Shown: positions 27,101-38,169 of the stretch, one piece after another
How the letters are laid out: every line of letters starts with the position of its first letter
How positions within the stretch are numbered: position 1 is the stretch's first letter
Source of the DNA: Anisakis pegreffii
Lineage: Eukaryota > Nematoda > Chromadorea > Rhabditida > Anisakidae
Assembly: GCA_035041965.1 (NCBI GenBank)
Contig: JAPYMA010000620.1
Coordinates: 1 to 64,000, forward strand
Length of the DNA stretch: 64,000 nucleotides
Direction: 5' to 3'
Program-made: the position numbers and the translations under genes
Notes under the pieces: generated by a model
What the model saw: the letters and a program-made list of their open reading frames with translations, nothing else
Databases searched by the model: none
What the model was told of the DNA's origin: nothing

Positions 27101-30100
27101 AATGGCTTAGTTGGCTTGGCTTGATTCAAGAGATTCGAGTGAATAAAAGAAAAGAGCAAAAAGTAACAGGAAGATTTTTTAAGAAAAGCAAAAAAGCAAA
27201 AATAAAAGAAACGAGTCATTGAACCAGCAATTTTTTTTGTACGAGATCTACACACGATAACAAAAAATGCAACATTGGAAATTATGAGAGAGATTCGTTG
27301 AAGGAGAATTATGAAAGGTGCAGAACAAATATGGAAGTTTTTTTCTGAGTTAGAAATTATCGAAGATTAATCTGCAAAAGAACATGGAATATATCTGATA
27401 TAGTTTTTTTTTAAAATTCTTGTTCTTTTACAATGATTCTAACGCAGCATATCCTCTTTATCGAGTAGTATGTTTATGAGTTTACTCTGTTCAATGTGTT
27501 TATCTGAGTTGGAAGATCAGTGCTCTATTTTTTTGATTCCTTCTTCGTGTCCATCGTTTTCGAGTGCTGCTGCTGTTCTTTCCGAAGTATTTCGTGATTT
27601 TCTCTCATTTTAGTTTATGTTTTTCAGTTGGAGTTATTTTCTTCGCTTTCTTTCGTGATGTTTTTCTTCTTGTTTTGGGTTTTTGGAGATATCGATATCC
27701 TCTAATTTTCTGACAATGAGCATTTTTGCTGGCTGTGAGCAATTTTTTATTGGTTTTACAGTTCGTGAACTTGTACGATTGTTGCAGTTTTGTTGCAGTG
27801 TTTTTGTTCCTGGTTTAGTGAGAACGTAAAATGAAAAATGAGGAGAAGAAATGAGGATTTACGGTTGTTGTAAGAAGAAATGGCATGGCAAATGTTCATT
27901 TCTAAATATCACTGGTTGAGTTGTTCATTCATCGCTGATGATTGAATCCACTGACGTGACGGATGCGTAATTGTTTGGGTGGATTTGGTGTTTGGTGAGG
28001 ATTGTGAGCAAAAGAATTATTCCAAGTATAATTAGGTTTATTTTGAACTAAACGTTCGGAGTTCAGCGGGAATCGATGTTAATAGAATTTGTTGAATTAA
28101 GGAATAATGCGAAATTTGATTGATATCCGGCATGCAACGAATGTAATAATCATTTGTATGAAATGATTGTTTAGCGGTTTGTAGCACTGAAAGAGCATTC
28201 TGAATTTGTGATTCGACTGGATTGTTTATTGTTGAGTTTCGAAGAAGGAGGAGAACAAAGCATTTGTTGTTTCTCTCCAAAGAATTTTTCACTTGCATTT
28301 GATTCATTGATAAATGCATGGAGGTACGTAGCGAGATCTTTCTTTAGTGGCAGCAGCGTTATCGATATTGATGTGAACGATTCGATTCACTTGAATCGTC
28401 TCATATCGAAATGTGAAACAAATATATTCGCTGCAATGCTTTCGTTTATTAATTGTATTGTTAGAGGGCTTTAGTGACGTCTAGAATTGCGATGTTTTTC
28501 GTGCAAAATTCCGTTGGTGTGCGGAATCTAATTATATAAGTTCGAGCCACTGAACCTGTTGTTATATTTAGGATCTAAACATTTTTTTTTGAATTATTGA
28601 ACAGCTGAAAACATTTTTCAGTGACATTTATGTTACGATGATTTTTTTCGTTGAAAGTATTCGCATAGAAATAGTAGTAATGTATTGATGTAGAGCAATT
28701 TGCGTGGCTTTCTGCAAGCAATATAGTGAAACCGAAATGATATTAAAATACAGTAGACGGGTATAATATTGTATGCAACAGTTGTTTTTTGCGTTTGGTA
28801 TTCCGTTTTTTTATAATTTACAAAATTTGATAATGTGATAATATCACTGCAGAGATGATCTAATCAAAAGGACAGATAAGAGAATGTAAGGAGAACATCA
28901 TAAGTGAATGATCGTTGATTCGATTTGAGCAGTGACATCAGTTTTTTTGTTAATCACTGGTTATTGGCCATTAAAATAACGAAAAAAACAACTGAAGAAA
29001 TAATTTTTGCTATAAAAGTTTTTTGATTTGTTCCATAAAAAAGCAGTTTTTTGTGAATCATAAATGAGTGTCATCGTGCATCCGTCCGTCCATATGACAT
29101 CCGTTGTTCTTATGAATGATGTCAGCCAGTTAGGATTGCTCAGAAAAAAGTTTAATGTTCATTCACAAAAAAAAATTCAGTTGTTAACATTGTAAAGCTT
29201 GAATTCATTCATTTAGATGTCTGATGTCTATCCAGTGGATTGTTTTAGTTGTTACGTTGGTCATCAACTGCTGGTGGGTGACTAGAAATTAGTGACTTTT
29301 TTTGATATATCATTAGAGAGATTAATTTTGATTGTATCTAATTTTTGAATGGTTATCTCATTCGCCGAGATTAAACACGTATCTATCGGTTTTATTGTTT
29401 TATTGTTAGGTAATTTTCGGCTTTGAATCGAGTTTTCGTTATCCATCAGTCAGATCGCGATTTCTTGAGATGTTATTAGTGTAATTATCCATCGTATCTT
29501 CTGCTGCAAGGTTCCGTCTTGATTCAGTCATTGTGCATCATCAACAAATCGTATACACACATCGGAAAGTATCAATCAAGCCAGTCAGTAGTCGTTTTTG
29601 TTTCACAGATAGTCGCGATTGCGTTGATGATGTCAATTCATATGCAAAGAATATAAGAGCGTAATCAAGCATACATTCAATTAGCTTGCTTATTTTGATA
29701 GCATCGAGCAATCCATCCAGCCAACCACCCATCAATTGCTTGTGAATCATATTCTTCCTAACTGTCTATGCCATTTATTATCCTGAGTATGAGATTCTTG
29801 TCGGAGGAATGCGAAAAGTTTAATGTTATTTTTGTAAATCTCGAATAATGTGTCTGAGAGAGCAGACACCATCTGATTGAACAGATGTTGATAGCGCAGG
29901 AATCATGAATGCAACGAATTTTGCACGCAAAATCATGCCGTGACAGAAATTTTTGTATTAAGAAATTAAGGATACTCTGAAGGTATAAACATTGACCACT
30001 GGATAGATCCTCCTCTCGAAAAGTCGCAAAAATGTAAAACTGGGGCACATATTCGTGAGGTTGATTGAGGTTGACTCAGATGTAGTCATTTCATTTCTGA

Positions 30101-33100
30101 GTTCCTTAGCGCGGCTATTTTATTGTTGGTAAGGTGAATGTGTCGTGTAGAAGATTGTTTATTCACTTTGTTTGTTTGTTTACCTACATGTCACGTTAGT
30201 ATTGTTATTTATTTTCTATTGTTGTTGTTCATTTAGTAATTTATTTGATTACATGTTTTGTGCTGATTTATTTGCCCATGAGTTGTGGTACTTGGTCATT
30301 TGGCCTACTGAACATTTAAGTAATTGAATAATTTTCTAGGCCAATTGTTTAGTCATGCTTAGTTACTTGTATGTTTCTTCCTTGGTCTGTGGAAAGCGGA
30401 GAATTTTTTGCTTAATGATAGGTTAAGGAAGAGCGTACGCTTCTACAAGAGTTTATCATCCTTGCCAGGGGTCTTTTTAACAATTGGCCTAATTAATTTT
30501 CCAACGATGGGCTCGAGATTTCGTCGTGTTTCGGAATTTCGCTTGTACGTTTGTGGATTCTCAAGATATGAAATATGCAGATATGAAATCATGAATCCCA
30601 TGAGTGGACTTAGTTGATCAATTTATTGATTCATTTACTTTTTTGATCCGGAAGTATAGAATGTGCTAATTAGACGGAGGATTCGAGTGGAAGCGTCTTA
30701 TGAGAAGTATAATAGTTTGATGATTTATGGCTTATGGCTTGTCTAGTTGCTCAGATGTAGTAGTAGTATGTATAATACTATATATCACTTTTAAGTATCT
30801 GCATATATCAAAATTTTTTTTTGTTCTGATTGCTAACATTATAACAACAGCAATGAGCTATGTTCACAGGCGAACCTTTCTCGTTGTTTTTTTTTGCGCT
30901 TCATTATTCTCTGTTATTCCCTTTCTTCTACATTTTGAATCTTCATCTAATCTACATAATACTTTTTATTCGAATGGCTTCCCCTTCCATCTCCATCAGC
31001 ATAAAACAAGAATTCATCCAAAAAATGAACAACGCCGTCGCCGCACGAATCCTCACTTCTTCCAACTCGTATCGAACCAATTTTCACACCATTTATTCAC
31101 TACTCGTACTTTCTGATATCCAATATGTCGTTAATCTCTCAATCGGCTGCTTATAATCTTATTGCAACATTGTTGATGAAAAGTTTCAAATGTGTAGCAT
31201 ATTCTAGTCAAATGTCCCAAAATGGCATTCGTATAGTTTAGTGTGAAAAAATGATCGTTTTCGATCGTAGTTTTCCCGATCGTTATGTGATTGATTGGTC
31301 GAGGTGGCTCCGATTCGTTACGATTTCTCGCGGAGAATCTGAATTTGAGAAGTTCCAGCTCCGCCGGAGCACTCGATTTTGTACCCGTTAATACGAATTT
31401 GTCGACATAGGTCGCTTTTAAATGGAAGTCACACAGCTATGCAAGTGACCTGTAGAGAAGTTAAAATGTGCTTTTGAGAAGAATATGGTTGCTTAGTGAT
31501 ATAAAATCTGATTTTGTGAACTTCATACGTTGTCAGGCCACTTTCCATCTGCTATCCTGCTGGGTCAACGACTAGTTTTTTGTACATTAGATAAGTGCGT
31601 TGTGCATATTTTGCTCGTTTCGCTGCTGTGGATTGCATTTGTTAATTGCTGTGCGAATGGATGATCTCAGTTTATAGCGGATTTCGATTTTACGTAGTAG
31701 ATGCTGAATTTTTAGTGTAGATGTCTAAATGGTGATATGCTATGAGAAAGATACCGACATCGAAAGTAATAGTGACTACTACGATGGTGCGGAATACTCG
31801 AAGAACTGGTATCTGACGGCAACAACTGACGATGATTTAATATCGGGCAGTGAAAAGGATGATAGTATGATGTGTTGTTGTAGCAAGTGTTGCTTCAAGT
31901 GTGGATCATGCCCGGGTTGTTGTCAGCGAGACGAATACAGTGCTACTACAACAGTGGAGTATTTTTTGTGTTTTTAGTTGCTCCGCGTCGTTGATTCGTG
32001 TTTTTTTTGGTTTTGAACCCTTTTTACTTGCACACGCAAGGAGTTGTTTGTCTTGTTGTGGAACCATTCAGTTACGAATGGAACTTTGTCACAACAATGA
32101 GCGCGTAATATTTGTCTTTGCCAACTACCTGAAAATTATCAATATTACCCGAAAATTGTCAATATCTTGACCAGGAATTCTCATTCTTAATTATTCTTGA
32201 GCATACTATTGAATTGTTATTTATGTCTAAGCGCAACATCATAATGCTATGAGGTAGTAGTTGCGAGAAGTTTTATTTTTAATCAGGGCAGATGATTTTG
32301 TTGAGTGCTCGATAAATTGCTAATTTAGTAAACGCCCTTTGAGAAGCGATTGCTTATCTACTTTATTGGCTAGTGGCAACATTTTTATAGAATCTTTTTA
32401 TGATTTATTTTATTGCACTTCAATTTTTTTTGCTTCGCAAAAAAATCTCAAAATAGAATTTCGATTATCGTTTTTTGAAATTTAAAAGCGGAAAAAAATG
32501 TTGCAAAAACGTTCAGTTCATCATTTTAAAAGTTTTTATTAAGGCTTTCGGTAGTCAGTGATAAGATTATTAGTTCCTTTTTTTCGTCATAGAAATGACG
32601 AATGATGTTCGATAAGAAAACAGAGAGCAATACGGAAAAAAGATTGATGAAAAAGCTGCTCACCACGTTTGTACTGTTTTAAGTTATAAGCACAATGAAT
32701 GAAAGAGCAATTTGATTGGTTTTCATATTTTGCTTAGTAACAATTGCAAAATGCATTCATTCACCTTAAAGAGAGAAGAGAAGCACTCAAGCAAATTGAT
32801 GATGGCTGCCATATCGATTCTCCGTCACCGATTGATATTTCAGGCTGAGCTATCACCATTGCGGAGAGTGGAAATCTCACAACTGCCGACATCGATTAAA
32901 GCCGACAATGCGAAGAAAGCCGAGTTTGTGCATTTTCGTTTCTGACAGAATTTTTTGTTTCTACAAAATTTTTCGCAGCGAAAAAATTTTGCGATTGGCC
33001 ATTTTTTGTGATATCTCTTTCTGAGTGAAATTCTGTGTACATCTTCAATTTGGGGTGTTTCATATTCACTGGCATTTCAAGAGATTAATAATGTTTTCGT

Positions 33101-35219
33101 AGTATTAGTTGGTTAGTCGTGAAGTGAGAAATAGCCTTATTGTAGATTTAGATTACCGTCCGGTTTCCGTTTCGACCACAACTTAGAGATGATTCTTCCG
33201 GAATGCGATGACGATGACGTGGGCGGTAGTGCGGGTGCCGAGAACGATGCGGCGGACAACGAGCAACGGAAACGAAACGGCACGAAACCAGCAAAACTCT
33301 ATTCGGGTTATTGTCTTAGGCCATACCCTCCGGCAAGAGGAGGAGGCAATTACGCAGTGGACTATACGAAAAAAGCGAACGTTAAATTACGAAAAGGAGG
33401 TTTGTTCGTTCGTTGATATAGTAGTGGTCGTTGATTTCGATTGTGCCAATTTATCTGCTGATAAGCACTGTTGTCGAGTTGAGAGGAGCACAGTGAACGC
33501 GAACTGATTGCCCATATGATTGTTGTGCTGCGTTGTTTTGAGATGGAATGAATTGTTTGCTAGGCTAGGTGAATTGCTCTCAAACACTGCATTGGTCCAG
33601 TGTGGATCGACTTTTCTCTGTTCTTTAGCTACGTGAAACTTCTCGATTAGCGTTTGCAAACTTCTTCGGTGTGAATCTAAAGAGTTTCCTTAGAGATGGA
33701 GTAAGTTGACCCGGGTAGTTTTTGGAATAGTGAGAAGTTTTTTAGTGGAATAGTGGAAGTCGGAAGTATGTATTTACTAAAAGAAGCGTTGTAATTGTAC
33801 CAAAATGTTTCAGCAGCTCAACTGGATCAAGAAGATGCATTTTTGTTGAAGATTATCGAAGGTTATTGCTCATCAACCGCACATCCAAGTCAGATGAGTA
33901 AACCAGGATATTATGGCAGTACAGCGATGGGTAACGTCTATCAACCACCTCAGCTGTTGGTTGCCGAAGATGAGAAGCTTTTTGTCGAAGAAATGATCGG
34001 TGATGAAATTGTTGTTAGTGAAAAGTTGGTTTTTTTTGGAAATATATTCAAATTTCGGATTTTTTGAATTGGAACTCAGATTTTGAATTTTTTTTGTTGC
34101 TGGATAATAAATGCTGATTTTTGATGCCAAATGAAAAACTTTCAAGACCGGGTATTGAAATTTTTTATCGGGCACCAGAAATGTTGATTCATTTGCATAT
34201 TCTTCAGGAATATTTTACTGCGTTTGTCTGTAAAGATCAGTGAAAATTGTTTGGAAAAATACAGTTGGGCTTTTCGTTCAATTTTTGGAACCATCAATTT
34301 GTTGACTTTTTGACGTTTCATTGAAACTTCATGAGCTCTTGTTCAGATCGTTAATTGATACAGTGTACGCTCTCAAAGATCAAATCAACAGTTTACAGCG
34401 AGTGAGTTGTTAATCAGTTGAAAGTGCGATTAATTTTTTTCAAACTTCTTTTACTGACGTGGTTTTTTGATGAAGTTTACAGTGTGCGTTTAATGTTATC
34501 AGCGTTTTTGTTAACGATCAGATGAGCTGGACGAATATAACTTTTATTATTTATGTAGCTTAGATCATTGATCTATTGGTGTAAATGTTCCATTTTTTTT
34601 GCTCGCAGTGGTTTAGTCACTTATTTATGTGCGTGTAAAAAATCGTTGATTTGCTTATTTTCTGCTGATGAGCGCATTATTTGATTGAAGAGATATGAAA
34701 ATTACCTGGATTACCTGGATCGGCCAGGCTATCAAACGTTTATAACGTTGCTGGCCACAATGCTCGCAGTGTTTCCGTGCGCATTGTTTAGCCTCAATTT
34801 ACGCCATCCCGCTGGCTAGGCGAGCAGGCCAACCGAACACAACCGAGTAAATAATTAGTCGCCGTGAATACTTTGCATAATTAAGCGTAGTCACATATCA
34901 GTTCAATAAATAATCATTACTTTAATAAAGTAGATATTCTACCGAGCGCTCACAGCGATTGACGAAACAACCACTCGATGTCCAAGTAATAATTAATGAT
35001 CGTATGAAAATTAAGTTGAATAAAATCTTGAAGGAAGTTCGACAACTGACACAAACAGTGGAAAGAGAGCAAAAAGCAAGAAGGCGATTGGAAGAGGTGG
35101 TGAGGCGATTGAGCGATCAATATATTCTGTCGTCGACCCCGAAACCTTCGTTCGAATCCCTTGATTCCGAGCCGCCACAACCACAACAGGTGAATATACC
35201 ACTGAAGTCGCCAACTTGA
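18170..35219 (+). CDS. pix-1: PIX-1: beta-PIX/ARHGEF7-type Rac/Cdc42 exchange factor, 13 core exons, 710 aa
   Basis: PIX proteins activate Rac/Cdc42 and form complexes with GIT and PAK at adhesion sites. Core exons: 18170-18307, 18523-18649, 18754-18887, 19160-19254, 19412-19630, 20036-20225, 20438-20616, 21070-21212, 21344-21510, 33189-33399, 33814-34024, 34347-34401 and 34956-35219; the sum is 711 codons and all junctions are in phase. Domains: SH3 at about residues 30-88 ([30 protein letters not shown]); DH at about 134-325 ([20 protein letters not shown]); PH at about 345-450 ([22 protein letters not shown]); a GIT-binding segment in the exon from 33814 ([13 protein letters not shown]); and a C-terminal coiled coil ([27 protein letters not shown]). 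There is no CH domain. The donor at 21212 and the acceptor at 33189 are the least certain sites. The exons at 31729-31953 and 32844-32945 may add to or replace parts of this model. Confidence 0.93.
21683..21774. repeat. Imperfect inverted repeat (hairpin), 92 bp
   Basis: The outer arms TCGCCAACT and AGTTGGCGA are perfect reverse complements. Inside them TTCAGTTT-like and AAACTG-like tracts recur in both orientations. It lies in the long PIX intron and could be a MITE remnant or a structured intronic element. Confidence 0.6.
31250..31400 (+). promoter_or_regulatory. CpG-containing stretch inside the PIX intron, candidate internal promoter
   Basis: In a T-rich, CpG-poor intron this block holds many CpG dinucleotides (TCGATCG, CCCGATCG, CTCGCGGAG) and a near-palindrome GCTCCGCCGGAGC at about 31361. 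It lies 330-480 bp upstream of an ATG at 31729 that follows an acceptor. The promoter role is inference. Confidence 0.25.
31729..31953 (+). CDS. Cysteine-rich hidden exon in the PIX locus
   Basis: The frame from the ATG at 31729 encodes an acidic segment ([28 protein letters not shown]) followed by [19 protein letters not shown], with nine cysteines in 16 residues, then QRDEYSATT. An in-frame TAA sits directly before the ATG, so either this is a first exon, with the acceptor TTTTTAG 13 nt upstream serving as leader site, or it is entered through a weak acceptor at 31746 in phase 0. It can leave in phase 0 at ACA/GTGGAG (31953), which fits the next candidate exon at 32844. The composition argues for coding, but membership in PIX is inference. 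A cysteine cluster like this could be palmitoylated or metal-binding. Confidence 0.45.
32844..32945 (+). CDS. Hidden PIX exon, internal or alternative terminal
   Basis: After a strong acceptor (GATATTTCAG) the frame reads [33 protein letters not shown] and TGA. It starts in phase 0, matching the end of the PH-domain exon (21510). A donor at 32927 (GAGTTT/GTGCAT) also leaves phase 0, matching the exon at 33189. It can therefore serve as an in-frame internal exon in the linker between PH and GIT-binding segments, or as the last exon of a short isoform ending at 32945. The codon composition is clearly unlike the flanking T-rich intron. Confidence 0.55.
   Translation, partial: AELSPLRRVEISQLPTSIKADNAKKAEFVHFRF
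34701..34868 (-). repeat. Dispersed ~160-bp repeat, copy 2 (in PIX intron)
   Basis: This is the reverse-oriented relative of 11575-11730. Plus-strand blocks include GCCAGGCTATCAAACGTTTA, TGCTGGCCACAATGC and GGCTAGGCGAG. It lies between the last two PIX exons, and its end is only about 90 bp before the final acceptor. Confidence 0.75.
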
Positions 35220-36962
35220 TCTGATGGTATCTATAACATAGGCTGTTATACGCTAATACCTTTTTGCGTGATTAATGCATTTGCTGGTATTCGAGTTTTA
35301 CATTATAGTGCAATGGTTCTCTTAGGGGAAAAGGAGCTGAGATTTGACGATGTTAATTTGACTGATATCTTTTCGTAATTTTTCCGTAATTGTTCAATAA
35401 TAGCCGTCGATTCTGAACTAGTAATAGGTTGTCTGATCGCAGTAAAGTGAATCATTCGATGTAATCGGTGGAAATTCATACAGTTTTGATTTTCTTTTGA
35501 TTAGGTGATGAAATTTAATATATTGTCAGAGGAGGGAGTGGAGGAGAGTGGGTTCAGGTTGCCCGCATTATTAGGGGAGCAGTGACGGTCTGTTGTGTGG
35601 CAATCGTGAACGCGGAGATTGAGAACCATTGGTGCTGTATTGTTGAGGCATCATCAGTTTGGGTATTGCCATCAAATGCCGTAGGATAAATGTCGCAGTT
35701 TCTCATATTAACCTCGGTGATGCAAAAGAAATTTTATCTCAAATTTTTCTGATGATGCCATCTAAGAATACCAGAGTTTAGGCAGTGATATGAATGTCTT
35801 CGATAAGGCTTTCAGTAACAATTAAGTTCCGTGTTACGTGTTTTTTGACTTATGTGAATTGAGACGATATCGAAATTAAGATGCTTTTATCGAACCGTGC
35901 GTTTGTCTCGAATCATATTTATGTGTTTGCAAACAATTTCATGGAAATGTTCTTATCTTATCGAATTTAACGTGCTGAATATCGATGTTAACGAATTTTG
36001 TTTATCCGTTTTATATGTTCAGTCATTTTTCAGTCTGCTTTTTATACCTTAGGCAGCTACTTGTTCGTTGGTTTTCAAAATAGTGTCCATGTCGGACTAT
36101 GCTAATGTCAGTTCTTTGAAGGCTGAAATTTTTTTAATGGGAAATGATTTATAGGTGATTTGAGTGGTTTGTAATGGATTGTTGTGGGCAGTTACGAATT
36201 TTTTGAGTAATATGAGTGGTTAGTGGTATTAGACGATTGAAGTGCACGTTTTTTTATATAGAGCTTGATTGTGCAACTGTAGGGAATGTGAAGGGGGAAA
36301 GTTTTCAGCGATTGAAGTGAACTTCGAGGGTTTTAGGTGGAGAATTTTCAGAGTGTGAGTTCATGATTCAGATAACAACGATCAACGCTGCCGTGCTACC
36401 ATCTCGCCGTTTTATTCTCTACCAATCGTTCTTTCAGATTGTTTTGTTTTGTTTTGATTTCGTCGTAATTTTTTTGAATCACCTCTTTGATTATTTAAAA
36501 TTCTTCCCATCATTATTATTTTGTTTCCCTCCACTCGAAGCAAATTTAGTCACGATAGAAATTTTAAATTTTTATAATGCGTATTTATTCGACTTAATGA
36601 TTTCATAGAAGATTTGTTCGTGTGTAGTTGTAATTGTGTTATTTTAGTCGGAAATCTGTGAACTTCACAGCATTATGGTTAAAATAATACCCACAGTTGT
36701 AATTTAGCTAATTGTAAGCCTAATTTAAAGCACAATTCAAGACTATAGGCCAAAGTCTTATCTGGATTCTAATGTAAATGGAGGGGCGAAATTTTAGAAA
36801 AAAGTACCAGAAGTTTCACAGATTGCCTGTTTAGTTTGAAATTGTATAGCATTTTGTTCGTTTATTAGTGTTTATGTTTGATGCAGCTGATTTTTTGAAT
36901 GCAGCTGATTGCAGTCATTATGTACAGTCTCGAAAAGGTGGAAGTGCTTTTTGTAGACGACA

Positions 36963-36991
36963 ACTTTCAATAGTCGACGACTATTGAAAGT
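36963..36991. repeat. 29-bp near-perfect palindrome
   Basis: Arms of ACTTTCAATAGTCG and its reverse complement meet almost without a loop around a SalI-like GTCGAC centre. There is no neighbouring coding sequence. Confidence 0.8.
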
Positions 36992-38025
36992 GAAACTATT
37001 CAGTGTGACATTTGAGCAGTCTAGAAATTTTCATGGAAACGCTTTAGTCTGGTCGTCGCAAAACGCATTATTTTATGCGCTGATTCTGCCAGTTTGCTGA
37101 AATGTGGCAGTCGTTTCGCTGAGTTTCCGATGGTTTTTTCCGCAAAACAAAAGTCACATAAAGAGATGGCTGCTGCTGGAATTGCGTTCAATAAATTAGA
37201 AATTTCTTAAGTGTTAGCGATCAGTGATCATTTCAATTATTTTCATCATTTTATGTAAATTGAACGAAGGAATTCGTTCTTTGATCACATCTTTCAGTTT
37301 GTTTCTGTTCATTGCAAGATTGCAGCAGATCATCATCGTTGATCATATTCGTTGTGAATTTGATTAATTGAATTGATTTTTGGTTTGGTCGTCAACTGAT
37401 CAATCATTCGGATCGTTTAGTGATTGATGTATTTGGCCGATGATTGTTTAAGATTTGTTTCATGTAAAACTCCCAGTTTGCTTGTTCCTCTTGTCCATTT
37501 TTGTTTTGTTCTCACAAACTCGTGAAAATTTTCAAAAGGTTTATTTTTCTGATATTCCCAACAAATATTACCGTTTATTGATGTTATGGAAATTTTAATG
37601 TAATTTTTGCTACCTCTAAAGGTCACTCGTAATCATTTAATGTATTCATTCATTTATGGTGTTTGTTCCGATGGAATTGTTACTTTTACTTTCATCCTTA
37701 TCGTTACTTTGTTTTGTGTTTTTTGTTTGCGTTATTGTGAATTTGTTATTTTCAATAAAATTTGTGTTTTTTGATTTAAAATTGATTGGTCGTTGATTTT
37801 ACTTTCATAATTTCTACTGCTTAATTTTCGAATGTTTATGATTCAGTGTTTTGTGCCTGTAATCATTTATAATCAGTTGGTGTTTTGTCTCATAGAATGT
37901 GATGCAATAAATTGTTTTACAACATTTTTCACTCGTTCATTTTTGTGAATATTCTCAATTTACATTCATACGATTCTATGGTTATCGTTGAGTTCATTGC
38001 AATACCTTGCCTCCCTCTTCTTCAG

Positions 38026-38169
38026 AATTTATCACAGCTTTTGACGACTCAACCACGTCGGAAAAGTTTCTTCCGATTGTTTCTTTGGACTCTTTGTAGA
38101 GGAATCCACCTGCGAAATGGTGAATTGAATGCGGCGAAATATCACCAAATCAAAGTACGAAACGAATGA
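38026..38169 (+). CDS. Possible alternative 3' exon downstream of PIX
   Basis: A very good acceptor (CTCCCTCTTCTTCAG) opens a frame of 47 codons to TGA (NLSQLLTTQPRRKSFF through IKVRNE). A second frame from the same acceptor gives a shorter acidic end (FDDSTTSEKFLPIV, then DSL and stop). The last PIX exon contains an in-phase donor (CCACAACAG/GTGAAT, near 35189) that could splice here in the first frame. This is weakly supported and could be a chance open frame behind a polypyrimidine tract. Confidence 0.2.
   Translation, partial: NLSQLLTTQPRRKSFFRLFLWTLCRGIHLRNGELNAAKYHQIKVRNE

Larger units (their letters stand above)
21511..31728 (+). other. Very long PIX intron, mostly featureless AT-rich DNA
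   Basis: About 10 kb of T-rich sequence lacks recognisable exons. It contains an imperfect hairpin (21683-21774) and a G-run (about 24059-24075). Short open frames, such as those near 26129 and 28208, look like chance. A CpG-containing stretch lies near its right end, just before the hidden exons. Confidence 0.55.

Noticed and set aside
30727..31156. Two overlapping plus-strand frames of about 100-130 codons, one with a hydrophobic start
   Set aside because: The hydrophobicity comes from T-rich intron sequence and no splice partner or family was found; it could be leader or promoter DNA of the hidden PIX exons but is not supportable as a gene.
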